The position numbers were made by a program, and so were the translations under genes. Under the pieces are notes generated by a model, which did not search any database, was not told the DNA's origin, and saw nothing but the letters and a program-made list of their open reading frames with translations. This document shows, piece by piece, positions 15,822-24,401 of a DNA stretch of 64,000 nt (the first letter of the stretch is position 1; each line of letters starts with the position of its first letter). The DNA is from Pseudomonas aylmerensis (GTDB lineage: Bacteria; Pseudomonadota; Gammaproteobacteria; Pseudomonadales; Pseudomonadaceae), in assembly GCF_001702265.1 (NCBI RefSeq), contig NZ_MAUE01000002.1, forward strand, positions 1 through 64,000. Reading direction: 5' to 3'.

Positions 15822-16673
15822 ATGAACGCGCCCTTGCAAGGCCACACGGCCAGCAACCTGCACACCACCGCCCCGCTGCTGGCGGTGGATAAAGTCAGCC
15901 TGGAATACCGCACCCCCGAGCGCGTGGTGCGGGCCACGCACCAGGTCAGTTTCGAAATCGATCCGGCCGATCGCTACGTGTTGCTGGGCCCGTCGGGCTG
16001 CGGCAAATCCACCTTGCTCAAATCCATCGCCGGGTTTATCAGACCCTGCGAAGGCGAGATCCGTTTGCTGGGGCAAAAGGTCGAACACCCGGGCCCGGAC
16101 CGCATCGTGGTGTTCCAGGAATTCGACCAACTGCCACCCTGGAAAACCGTCAAGCAGAACGTGATGTTTCCGTTGCTGGCGTCGAAAACCCTCAAGCGTG
16201 CTGAGGCCGAAGAGCGCGCGTTGCATTACCTCGACAAGGTCGGCCTCAGCGCCTTTGCCGACGCTTACCCGCACACCCTTTCCGGCGGCATGAAAGCCCG
16301 CGTGGCGATCGCCCGCGCCTTGGCGATGCAGCCGAAAATCCTGCTGATGGACGAGCCCTTCGCCGCCCTCGACGCCTTGACCCGGCGCAAGATGCAGGAA
16401 GAGCTGCTGCTGCTTTGGGAGGAGGTGCGCTTCACCCTGTTGTTTGTCACTCACTCCATCGAAGAAGCGCTGGTGGTGGGCAATCGCATCCTGTTGCTGT
16501 CGCCGCATCCGGGGCGGGTGCGTGCGGAAATCCACAGCCATCAATACGACCTGCACAGCCTCGGCGGCGTGGAGTTCCAGGCGTCGGCGCGACGCATTCA
16601 TCGCCTGTTGTTCGATGAAGCGCCCGAGGCCGAACGTGAGTTGGGTTTCGCCGATATCCGCATCGCTTACTGA
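15822..16673 (+). CDS. ABC transporter ATP-binding protein (SsuB/TauB-like)
   Basis: Cytoplasmic ATPase powering the importer. The 283-residue protein has Walker A 'GPSGCGKST', Q-loop 'VFQEFDQLPPWKTV', signature 'LSGGMKARVAIARAL', Walker B 'ILLMDEPFAALD' and the H-loop 'FVTHSIEEA'. The signature reads LSGGM rather than the common LSGGQ, as in many nitrate/sulfonate/taurine ATPases. A C-terminal tail of about 50 residues follows the nucleotide-binding domain. Its ATG comes 1 nt after the binding-protein stop codon, so translation is probably coupled. Confidence 0.95.
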   Translation: MNAPLQGHTASNLHTTAPLLAVDKVSLEYRTPERVVRATHQVSFEIDPADRYVLLGPSGCGKSTLLKSIAGFIRPCEGEIRLLGQKVEHPGPDRIVVFQEFDQLPPWKTVKQNVMFPLLASKTLKRAEAEERALHYLDKVGLSAFADAYPHTLSGGMKARVAIARALAMQPKILLMDEPFAALDALTRRKMQEELLLLWEEVRFTLLFVTHSIEEALVVGNRILLLSPHPGRVRAEIHSHQYDLHSLGGVEFQASARRIHRLLFDEAPEAERELGFADIRIAY

Positions 16674-16684
16674 AGGGACAACCC

Positions 16685-17533
16685 ATGCGCCAGGAATACG
16701 AAATTACTCTCGAGCCGCTGCTCAGCGTTCCCGTGGAACGCGAGCTGCCCCTGCGCCAACGTCTGTGGCAACAAGGCTGGCTGCGCAAAGGCCTGATCCT
16801 GATCGTGCTCGCGATCCTCTGGGAAGCGGTCGCGCGTTATCAGAACAACGACCTGTTGCTGCCCAGTTTCCTGCAGACCGCTTACGCGCTGTATGACGGC
16901 TTGCTCAGCGGTGAATTGCTGAGCAAGGTGAGCATTTCGCTGGTGGTGCTGATCAAGGGCTACCTGATTGGTATCGTGCTGGCGTTCGCGCTGACCACCC
17001 TGGCGGTGTCGACGCAACTGGGCCGCGACCTGCTGAGCACCCTGACCTCGATGTTCAACCCGTTGCCGGCCATCGCCCTGCTGCCGCTGGCGCTGCTGTG
17101 GTTTGGCCTGGGGCAGAACAGCCTGATCTTCGTGCTGGTGCATTCGGTGCTGTGGGCGCTGGCGCTCAACACCTATTCGGGATTTCTCGGCGTGTCCGAA
17201 ACCCTGCGCATGGCCGGCCGCAACTATGGGCTCAAGGGCATGCGTTTTGTGCTGTTCATCCTGATCCCGGCGGCGCTGCCGTCGATCCTCGCCGGCCTCA
17301 AGATCGGCTGGGCCTTTGCCTGGCGTACGCTGATCGCCGCCGAGTTGGTGTTCGGGGCTACCAGCGGCAAGGGCGGCCTGGGTTGGTACATCTTCCAGAA
17401 CCGCAACGAGCTGTACACCGACAAGGTGTTTGCCGGGCTCGCGGTAGTGATCCTGATCGGCCTGCTCGTGGAAAACCTGGTGTTCGACACCTTCGAGCGT
17501 CTGACGGTAAAGCGCTGGGGCATGCAGCGCTGA
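16685..17533 (+). CDS. ABC transporter permease (SsuC/TauC-like)
   Basis: Inner-membrane channel of the importer. The 282-residue protein has about six membrane helices and the cytoplasmic coupling loop 'NYGLKGMRFVLFILIPAALP', matching the EAA motif of binding-protein-dependent permeases. The N-terminal 35 residues are hydrophilic. It is 11 nt after the ATPase gene and completes the dioxygenase - binding protein - ATPase - permease operon. The LysR gene follows after about 60 nt. Confidence 0.95.
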   Translation: MRQEYEITLEPLLSVPVERELPLRQRLWQQGWLRKGLILIVLAILWEAVARYQNNDLLLPSFLQTAYALYDGLLSGELLSKVSISLVVLIKGYLIGIVLAFALTTLAVSTQLGRDLLSTLTSMFNPLPAIALLPLALLWFGLGQNSLIFVLVHSVLWALALNTYSGFLGVSETLRMAGRNYGLKGMRFVLFILIPAALPSILAGLKIGWAFAWRTLIAAELVFGATSGKGGLGWYIFQNRNELYTDKVFAGLAVVILIGLLVENLVFDTFERLTVKRWGMQR

Positions 17534-17592
17534 TTCGCCCGTCCTGCTAGGATTGCATTCCGCTCACTCCCCACTGCTTACGAGTGCTTGGC

Positions 17593-18513
17593 ATGCAACT
17601 ACCGGACATGAACCTGCTGGTCGCCCTCGACGCATTACTCGACGAGGGCAGCGTGGTCGGTGCCGCGCGACGGATGAACCTCAGCCCGGCGGCCATGAGC
17701 CGCACCCTTACGCGTATTCGCGAGGCGGTAGGCGACCCGATCCTGGTGCGCGCCGGTCGCGGCCTGGTGCCGACGCCCAAGGCCCTGCAGTTGCAAGGCC
17801 AGGTGCGCAACGTGGTGGAGCAGGCTGCATTGCTGTTTCGTTCGGCGGACCAGGTCGACCTGAGCACCTTGCGCCGGCGCTTCAGCGTGCGCGCCAACGA
17901 CTTTTTTATCGGCGTGTATGGCGGTCGTCTGTTCGACACCATGGAGCGCATGGCGCCGCTGTGCGAGCTGTGCTTCGTGCCCGAGGGTGACACCGACGAC
18001 GAGGCGCTGCGTGAAGGGCGCCTGGATTTGCGCGTGAGCAACACCATGCCGGTCAGTCCCGAAGTGAAGGTACAGAACCTGTTTTCCACCACTTTCGTCG
18101 GCCTGGCGCGGGAAGATCACCCGTTGTTCGACGAAGAGATCACTGCAGCGCGCTTCGCCAGCTATTCCCACATCAGCATCTCGCGGCGTGGCATCGCCCG
18201 CGGCCCGATTGACACCGCACTGAACGCCCAAGGCCTGGAGCGCCGCGTGGCGATGATCGCCCCGGGCTTTCACGGCGCGATGTTCATGCTGCCCGATTCC
18301 GACCTGCTGCTGCCGGTGCCCAAGGAAGCGCTGCTCAGCGCCAATCGCCTGAAGCTGCCACTGCGCGCGTTTGCCTTGCCGATCTCGCTGCCGACGCTGG
18401 TATTGGCCCAATCCTGGCACCCGCGTTTCGACAAAGACCCGGCCCACAAATGGCTGCGCGAAACCATGCGCGAGAGTTGCCACGCCACCTGGCTCGAAGC
18501 GCAACCCACCTGA
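17593..18513 (+). CDS. LysR-family transcriptional regulator
   Basis: DNA-binding regulator of about 306 residues with the LysR winged helix at the N terminus ('DMNLLVALDALLDEGSVVGAARRMNLS') and a substrate-binding-type effector domain. The ATG at 17593 was preferred over a GTG at 17584. It lies between the sulfonate-type ABC operon and the efflux pump genes on the same strand, so it could regulate either. A REP element in the following gap suggests that transcription ends before the pump. Confidence 0.93.
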   Translation: MQLPDMNLLVALDALLDEGSVVGAARRMNLSPAAMSRTLTRIREAVGDPILVRAGRGLVPTPKALQLQGQVRNVVEQAALLFRSADQVDLSTLRRRFSVRANDFFIGVYGGRLFDTMERMAPLCELCFVPEGDTDDEALREGRLDLRVSNTMPVSPEVKVQNLFSTTFVGLAREDHPLFDEEITAARFASYSHISISRRGIARGPIDTALNAQGLERRVAMIAPGFHGAMFMLPDSDLLLPVPKEALLSANRLKLPLRAFALPISLPTLVLAQSWHPRFDKDPAHKWLRETMRESCHATWLEAQPT

Positions 18514-18526
18514 CACCCCATAGCCC

Positions 18527-18553
18527 CTGTAGGAGCCGGCTTGCCGGCGATAG
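18527..18553. repeat. Solitary REP element
   Basis: A palindromic core of the type 'ggagccggcttgccggcgat' typical of the P. fluorescens group lies 14 nt after the LysR stop. It can form a GC-rich hairpin that may end or stabilise the LysR transcript. Confidence 0.75.
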
Positions 18554-18726
18554 CGCAGGCTCGGCGAATACCTCGACGTGATCCAGGCCTCCATCGCCCC
18601 AAGCACGAGTTAATAGTGAGTTAAGGATTGCGTCTGGTGCAGTTATAACCTGCCGACAAGTAACTTTTTGTCATGTGTACGCCTGATTAAACTGCTCGGG
18701 TATTTACCATTCCGAGTTGCCTGTTC

Positions 18727-20262
18727 ATGACTTCCCTCGCTGCTCCCGCACTCCAGGCCGCAGCCAAGCCCACCGCTATCACCCCGCCTGTATTCGGCCC
18801 GCGCATCATCATCGGCCTGGTCGGCGTATTGCTGGCCGTGCTGGTCTCCGGTCTTAACGAGATGGTCACCAAGGTGGCCCTCGCGGATATTCGCGGCGCG
18901 CTCTACATCGGTTTCGACGAAGGCACTTGGCTGGTTGCCGCCTACACCGCCACCTCGGTGTCGGCCATGGCCTTTGCGCCCTGGTGTTCGGTGACCTTCT
19001 CCCTGCGCCGCTTCACCCTGTGCGCCATCGGCCTGTTCACTGTGCTCGGCATCCTGTGCCCGTTTGCGCCGAACTACGAAAGCCTGCTGGTGCTGCGCAC
19101 CGTGCAAGGCCTGGCCGGCGGGGCGTTGCCGCCGATGCTGATGACCGTGGCGCTGCGTTTCCTGCCCGCCAACGTCAAGCTGTATGGCCTGGCCGGTTAT
19201 GCGCTCACTGCCACCTTCGGCCCGAGCCTCGGCACGCCGCTGGCGGCGCTGTGGACCGAATATGTCGGCTGGCAGTGGGCGTTCTGGCAGATCGTCGGCC
19301 CCTGCCTTGTGGCGATGGCCGCCGTGGCCTACGGCTTGCCGCAGGACCCCGTGCGCCTGGAGCGGTTCAAGCAGTTCAACTGGCGCGGCCTGCTGTTGGG
19401 GTTTCCAGCGATTTGCATGCTGGTGATTGGCATCCTGCAGGGCAATCGCCTGGACTGGTTCGAGTCGGGCCTGATCACCTTCCTGCTGAGCGGCGGCACC
19501 GTGTTGCTGGTGCTGTTCATGCTCAACGAATGGTCGCACCCGATGCCATTTTTCAAGCTGCAGATGCTCGGCCTGCGCAACCTGTCGTTTGCCTTGATCG
19601 TGCTGGCCGGCGTGCTGATGGTGCTGACCTCGGTGATCATCATCCCGTCGAGTTTCCTTGCCCAGGTCCAGGGTTATCGCCCGCTGCAAACCGCGCCGGT
19701 GATGTTGTTGATGGCGCTGCCGCAATTGATCGCGCTGCCGCTGGTAGCCGCCTTGTGCAACCTGCGCTGGATCGATTGCCGCTGGGTACTGGGCACCGGG
19801 CTGGGCATGCTGGTGCTGTGCTGCGTCGGCAGTGCGCACCTCACGTCGGAATGGATTCGCGACGATTTCTACGGCTTGTACCTGCTGCAGATTTTCGGGC
19901 AACCCATGGCCGTGCTGCCGCTGCTGATGCTCTCCACCGGCAGTATCCAGCCGGCGGACGGGCCGTTCGCCTCGGCCTGGTTCAACACCGTCAAAGGCCT
20001 GGCCGCCGTGATCGCCACCGGTGTGCTGGATGCGCTGACGACCCAGCGCCTGCATTTTCACTCGACCATGCTGGTCGACGGCCTGGGCAACTCGCCGCTG
20101 GCCGAGGGTGATGCGCCGGGCGTTGCCCACCGCCTGCACGAGCAGGCCGTGGTGCTCACTTCTTCGGATCTCTACTACGTCATGGCCGCCGTCGCGGTGG
20201 CGTTGATCCTGCTGATTTTCTGGATGCCCACGCGGATTTTCCCGCCTCGCGCACCGACCTAG
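18727..20262 (+). CDS. MFS drug transporter, DHA2/EmrB family
   Basis: Inner-membrane proton-driven exporter of a tripartite pump. The 511-residue protein has many membrane segments consistent with the 14-helix DHA2 group. Motifs include 'TWLVAAYTATSVSAMAFAP' in helix 2, motif C-like 'GPSLGTPLAALWTEYVGWQWAF' reduced here to its core GPSLGTPLAALW, and 'RTVQGLAGGALPPM'. It is followed after 15 nt by a HlyD-type adaptor and then a NodT-type outer-membrane factor, the EmrAB-TolC arrangement. The exported compound is unknown. Upstream are a REP element and a promoter-like AT-rich stretch. Confidence 0.95.
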   Translation: MTSLAAPALQAAAKPTAITPPVFGPRIIIGLVGVLLAVLVSGLNEMVTKVALADIRGALYIGFDEGTWLVAAYTATSVSAMAFAPWCSVTFSLRRFTLCAIGLFTVLGILCPFAPNYESLLVLRTVQGLAGGALPPMLMTVALRFLPANVKLYGLAGYALTATFGPSLGTPLAALWTEYVGWQWAFWQIVGPCLVAMAAVAYGLPQDPVRLERFKQFNWRGLLLGFPAICMLVIGILQGNRLDWFESGLITFLLSGGTVLLVLFMLNEWSHPMPFFKLQMLGLRNLSFALIVLAGVLMVLTSVIIIPSSFLAQVQGYRPLQTAPVMLLMALPQLIALPLVAALCNLRWIDCRWVLGTGLGMLVLCCVGSAHLTSEWIRDDFYGLYLLQIFGQPMAVLPLLMLSTGSIQPADGPFASAWFNTVKGLAAVIATGVLDALTTQRLHFHSTMLVDGLGNSPLAEGDAPGVAHRLHEQAVVLTSSDLYYVMAAVAVALILLIFWMPTRIFPPRAPT

Positions 20263-20277
20263 CCACAAGGAATTTTC

Positions 20278-21336
20278 ATGAAACGCAAAGACAAAATTGC
20301 CGTCTCCGTTATCGCCGTGTTCGCCGTCGGCGTGCTGGTGTACCTGGTGGCGCCGGGTGTGTTGGGCAGCAAGCGCCAGACCACTAACGATGCCTTCGTC
20401 GCCGCCGACTTCACCCTGGTCGCGCCGCGCGTGGCCGGTTTTATCAAGGAAGTGCTGGTGGAAGACAATCAGCGCGTCAAGGCCGGCCAACTGCTGGCGC
20501 TGATCGACGACCGTGATTTTCGCGCCGCCGCCCAAGCGGCCGATGCCGACACCCTGGTCGCCCAGGCCCAGCTGAAAAACGCCAGCGCGACCCTGGAGCG
20601 CCAAAGCTCGGTGATCGCCCAGGCCCAGGCCACCGTGGCGGCAGACCGCGCTGAAGTGGCCTTCGCCGAGCACGAACTGAATCGCTACAACCATCTGGCC
20701 GGCGTCGGCGCGGGCACCGTGCAAAACGCTCAGCAAGCCAAGACCCGTATCGACCAGGCCACCGCACGCCTGGCCAATGCCACGGCGGTGCTGGCGGCCG
20801 AGCGCAAGCAGGTGGAAATCCTCACGGCCCAGCGCGATGCCGCCGAAGGTGGGCTCAAGCGCGCCCAGGCGGCGCTGGAAATGGCCAGTTATCAGCTGTC
20901 CTATACGCGCATTGTCGCGCCGGTGGATGGCATGGTCGGCGAGCGTGCGGTGCGGGTCGGCGCCTATGTGACGCCGGGCAGCAAGATCCTCGCGGTGGTG
21001 CCGCTGGCCGAGGCCTACGTGGTAGCCAACTTCCAGGAAACCCAGCTCTCGCACATGCACGCCGGCCAGGCCGTGCAGGTGCGCGTCGACAGCCTCGACG
21101 GCGAGTTGCTCAACGGCCACCTGGAAAGCCTTGCGCCGGCGACCGGGGTGACCTTCGCTTCGGTCAAGCCGGACAACGCCACCGGCAACTTCACCAAGGT
21201 GGTGCAGCGCATTCCGGTGAAGATCGTGCTCGAGCCCAACCAGGCCCACACCGAGCGCCTGCGCGTGGGGATGTCGGTGGAAGCCAGTGTCGACACCCGG
21301 CCTGTCGCACAGCAACGTGAGGTGGCCCAGCAATGA
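20278..21336 (+). CDS. HlyD/EmrA-family membrane fusion protein
   Basis: Periplasmic adaptor linking the MFS exporter to the outer-membrane factor. The 352-residue protein has one N-terminal membrane anchor (about 9-28), a lipoyl/barrel-sandwich half ('LVAPRVAGFIKEVLVEDNQR'), a coiled-coil hairpin rich in A, Q and E (about 90-195), the second half ('SYTRIVAPVDGMVGERAV') and a beta-barrel ('VVANFQETQLSHM'). Its end overlaps the following gene by 4 nt (ATGA). Confidence 0.95.
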   Translation: MKRKDKIAVSVIAVFAVGVLVYLVAPGVLGSKRQTTNDAFVAADFTLVAPRVAGFIKEVLVEDNQRVKAGQLLALIDDRDFRAAAQAADADTLVAQAQLKNASATLERQSSVIAQAQATVAADRAEVAFAEHELNRYNHLAGVGAGTVQNAQQAKTRIDQATARLANATAVLAAERKQVEILTAQRDAAEGGLKRAQAALEMASYQLSYTRIVAPVDGMVGERAVRVGAYVTPGSKILAVVPLAEAYVVANFQETQLSHMHAGQAVQVRVDSLDGELLNGHLESLAPATGVTFASVKPDNATGNFTKVVQRIPVKIVLEPNQAHTERLRVGMSVEASVDTRPVAQQREVAQQ

Positions 21337-22778
21337 GACACCTTGCCTGGCTCACCGTGAGCCTGATCAGCCTGAGCGCGTGCACCGTCGGCCCGGATTT
21401 CCAGCGGCCCCAGAGCCCGCAGGTGACGCAATGGGCCGAGCCGCAGGGCCGTCAGGCCGCCAGTCGCGCGGTCAGCGACCCACTGCAGGAGCGCTGGTGG
21501 GATGTGTTCCACGACGCGCAACTGTCGGCACTCACACGCCGTGCGCTGACCGATAACCTCGACTTGAAGCTCGCCAGCAGCCGCCTGCAACAAAGCCGCG
21601 CGGTGCGCCAGGTGACCACCGCCGAGCGCTATCCCAACGTCAACGCCACCGGCGATTACCTGCGCCAGCGCAACAGCGGCAAAGGCTTGAGCGACCCGTC
21701 CGGCGAAAATGGCCGGTCGGCCTTCAACCAGTGGGACATGGGGTTCACCGCGTCGTGGGAGTTGGATTTCTGGGGCCGCGTCAAACGCGAAACCGAAGCC
21801 GCCGACGCCACCCTGCAAGTGGCCGAAAACGACCGCCGCGCCGTGCTGTTGTCGGTGCTCGCCGAGACTGCCCAGGACTATATCCAACTGCGCGGCGTGC
21901 AGAACACCCGCGCCGTCACCGAGCAAAACCTCGACGTCGCGCGTCACAGCCTCAAGCTGTCGCAACTGCGCCTGGCCGACGGCGTGGCCACCGACCTGGA
22001 CGTGGCCGAAGCCGCCGCCCAGGTCGCCGCCATCGAAGCGCGCCTGCCGGATCTGCAGCAACGCCAGGACCAATTGATCAACGCCCTGAGCCTGTTGATG
22101 GGCGAACCGCCCCAAGCCTTGCACGCGCAACTGTCCAAGGACGCTGGCGTGCCGCAGACCCAGCGCCAGGTCGCCATCGGCCTGCCGTCGGAGCTGGCCG
22201 AGCGTCGTCCGGATATCCGCCAGGCCGAGGCGCGCCTGCACGCCGCCACCGCCAGTATTGGCGTAGCCAAGGGCGATTTTTACCCGCGCATTACTTTGTC
22301 CGGCAGCCTCGGCTCGCAGGCCATGCAGCTGTCGGATTTTGGCTCGTGGGGTTCGCGCGCATTTGCCTTCGGCCCGCAATTGAGCCTGCCGTTGTTCAAC
22401 GGCGGGCGCCTGCAAGGCATGCTGGACCTGCGCGAAGCCCAGCAGCAGGAAGCGGCCCTCGCGTACCAGCAGACGGTGCTGCGCGCGTGGCATGAAATCG
22501 ACGACCAACTGACCCGCTACAACGCCAGCCAACTGCGCCGCGACAGCCTTGCCGAAGCGGTGCGCCAGAACCAGATCGCCCTGAGCACGGCACAACAGCA
22601 GTACGTCGAAGGCGTGGTGGATTTCGTCAACGTACTCACCGTACAGAGCGCGTTGCTGGCGACTCAGGAGCAGTGGGTGGAGAGTTCTACCGGGGTGTCG
22701 CTGGCCATGGTCGGCTTGTACAAAGCGTTGGGCGGCGGCTGGGAATCGGTGTATCCGCTGCAAACTGCCGGGCGCTGA
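21333..22778 (+). CDS. NodT-family outer-membrane efflux lipoprotein
   Basis: TolC-like outer-membrane channel completing the EmrAB-type pump. The 481-residue protein has a lipoprotein signal ending in 'SLSAC' (C17), 'TVGPDF' typical of NodT proteins, and two OEP repeats with long alanine/glutamine-rich helices ('LPSELAERRPDIRQAEARLH'). The C terminus 'LYKALGGGWE' is standard for the family. A FecI-type sigma gene starts 75 nt after it. Confidence 0.95.
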   Translation: MRHLAWLTVSLISLSACTVGPDFQRPQSPQVTQWAEPQGRQAASRAVSDPLQERWWDVFHDAQLSALTRRALTDNLDLKLASSRLQQSRAVRQVTTAERYPNVNATGDYLRQRNSGKGLSDPSGENGRSAFNQWDMGFTASWELDFWGRVKRETEAADATLQVAENDRRAVLLSVLAETAQDYIQLRGVQNTRAVTEQNLDVARHSLKLSQLRLADGVATDLDVAEAAAQVAAIEARLPDLQQRQDQLINALSLLMGEPPQALHAQLSKDAGVPQTQRQVAIGLPSELAERRPDIRQAEARLHAATASIGVAKGDFYPRITLSGSLGSQAMQLSDFGSWGSRAFAFGPQLSLPLFNGGRLQGMLDLREAQQQEAALAYQQTVLRAWHEIDDQLTRYNASQLRRDSLAEAVRQNQIALSTAQQQYVEGVVDFVNVLTVQSALLATQEQWVESSTGVSLAMVGLYKALGGGWESVYPLQTAGR

Positions 22779-22815
22779 ACCGCAAAGAGTTTTTGCCAGC
22801 CGCGAAACAAGGTGT

Positions 22816-22834
22816 AATGATAATTGCTCTCAAT
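22816..22834 (+). promoter_or_regulatory. Putative Fur box of the second FecI gene
   Basis: aatgataattgctctcaat matches the Fur-type sequence before the first FecI gene in 16 of 19 positions. It ends 18 nt before the sigma start codon, within the probable promoter. Confidence 0.65.
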
Positions 22835-22852
22835 CGTGTATCTGAGCTTTTC

Positions 22853-23362
22853 ATGGACACCGCGACCAACGGCCAGCAACAGCTTCACCTCCTGTACCGC
22901 GATCATCACGGCTGGCTGCAAGGCTGGCTGCGCAAGCGCCTGGGCGATCGTGAACATGCCGCTGACGTGGCGCAGGACACCTTCCTGCGCCTGCTGGTCT
23001 CCGGGCGCTTCCCCGGTGACAAGGAAAGCCGCAGCTACCTGGCACAGATCGCGCGCAACCTGGTGATCGACCAATGGCGTCGCCTGCGCATCGAGCGCGC
23101 CTACCTGGAAAGCATTGCGCACTTGCCTGAGCCTGAGTCGCCGTCGCTGGAAACCCGCGCGCTGATCCTCGAAACGCTGATGCAGATCGACGCCATGCTC
23201 GACCGCATGCCCGATAATGTGCGCCGTGCATTCCTGCTGTCACAGTTCGAAGGCTTGAGCTATGCGCAGATCGCCGAGCGCCTGGGCGTGACCGTCAGCT
23301 CGGTGCAGAAGTACATGACCCGCGCCATCGTCGCCTGCTACCAGGTGGCGTACGCAGAATGA
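22853..23362 (+). CDS. FecI-family ECF sigma factor (second)
   Basis: ECF sigma factor of 169 residues for siderophore-dependent transcription. Region 2 ('HAADVAQDTFLRLLVSGRF', 'YLAQIARNLVIDQWRR') and region 4 ('GLSYAQIAERLGVTVSSVQKY') are clear, with the 'RAYLESIAHLPE' linker shared with the sigma factor at 4212-4727. The ATG at 22853 was chosen over an upstream in-frame start at 22673, which lies inside the preceding channel gene. The stop overlaps the FecR ATG by 4 nt. A Fur-type site lies just upstream. Confidence 0.95.
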   Translation: MDTATNGQQQLHLLYRDHHGWLQGWLRKRLGDREHAADVAQDTFLRLLVSGRFPGDKESRSYLAQIARNLVIDQWRRLRIERAYLESIAHLPEPESPSLETRALILETLMQIDAMLDRMPDNVRRAFLLSQFEGLSYAQIAERLGVTVSSVQKYMTRAIVACYQVAYAE

Positions 23363-24309
23363 GGCATGACGCGCCCATCGCCCCGGCCATTGTCGAGCAG
23401 GCCAGCGAATGGCTGATGCTGCAGTGGGGCGGTGAGCTGCAGGGCCAGCAGCACGAAGCGTTTGCCCAGTGGCAGGCCGCCGATCCGGAGCATCGCCGCG
23501 CCTGGCAACGCTTGCAGCACCTGCAGCAAACCCTCGGCGGCGTGCCGGTCGACAGCGCCCGCGCGGTGCTGCGCGACACCCCGGACACCCAGCGCCGTGC
23601 CGCGCTCAAGCTGCTCGGCCTGCTGCTGGTGGCCGGCGGCAGCGGCTATCTGGTGCAACGCAGCGAACCCTGGCAGGCCACCTTTGCCGACTACCGCACC
23701 CCCACCGGCGAGATTCGCCACGTTACCCTCAGCGACGGCACGCGCCTGGACCTGAACAGCGACAGCGCGGTGGACCTGCGTTTCAGCGCCAGCGAGCGGC
23801 GCATTCGCTTGATCCGTGGCGAGGTCCTGCTGACCAGCGGCCACGACCCGGTGCGCCCGCTGATCGTCGAAACGCCTGCCGGTGATGTGCAGGCGCTGGG
23901 CACTCGTTTCGCCGTGCGTGAACTGCCCGAGGGGAGCCGCGTCGACCTGTACGAAGGCCGCGTGCGCGTGACCCCGCGACATGGCCCGGCGGTGCAGATG
24001 AATGCCGGCGACAGCCTGTGGTTCGATGCGCGGCACAGTTCAGCGCTGCCGCCAGTGAGCGCCGCAGCCAGCAGTTGGACCGAGCATCGGCTGATCGCCG
24101 AGCGCCAGCCGTTGGGCGAGTTCGTCGCGCAACTGAGCCGTTACCGCCCCGGCCTGTTGCGTTGTGACCAGGCGGTGTCGGGCCTGCTGCTCACTGGTGT
24201 TTTCCCCCTGAACGATACCGACGCAATCCTCGCGGCCCTGGAGCGTTCGCTGCCGGTGCAGGTACAGTCGGTGACGCGCTACTGGGTGACCATCAAGGCG
24301 CGGGCCTGA
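23359..24309 (+). CDS. FecR-type anti-sigma / sigma regulator (second)
   Basis: Inner-membrane signal relay between the downstream TonB receptor and the upstream sigma factor. The 316-residue protein has the N-terminal domain with 'EWLMLQWGGELQGQQHEAF' and 'AFAQWQAADPEHRRAWQRL', a membrane segment near 89-105 ('LGLLLVAGGSGYLV'), the FecR domain ('VTLSDGTRLDLNSDSAVDL') and a C-terminal DUF4974-like domain. The start codon overlaps the sigma stop (ATGA). The initiation region reads 'aatgaggcatg', and ATG 23359 was kept because of the overlap. Confidence 0.94.
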   Translation: MRHDAPIAPAIVEQASEWLMLQWGGELQGQQHEAFAQWQAADPEHRRAWQRLQHLQQTLGGVPVDSARAVLRDTPDTQRRAALKLLGLLLVAGGSGYLVQRSEPWQATFADYRTPTGEIRHVTLSDGTRLDLNSDSAVDLRFSASERRIRLIRGEVLLTSGHDPVRPLIVETPAGDVQALGTRFAVRELPEGSRVDLYEGRVRVTPRHGPAVQMNAGDSLWFDARHSSALPPVSAAASSWTEHRLIAERQPLGEFVAQLSRYRPGLLRCDQAVSGLLLTGVFPLNDTDAILAALERSLPVQVQSVTRYWVTIKARA

Positions 24310-24401
24310 ATATTTTTTCTTCAGGTCTTGTCGGTTTGCGCGATCCGTTCGGGATACCTCTTGAAAGCCAATCAAGAAGCGTTCTCACGGGGAGTCCTGC
24401 A

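Noticed and set aside
18643..21333. An 896-codon open frame on the minus strand opposite the MFS and HlyD genes
   Set aside because: It is antisense to two genes with clear motifs. Its translation is rich in H, R, G and Q with no family features, typical of high-GC shadow frames.
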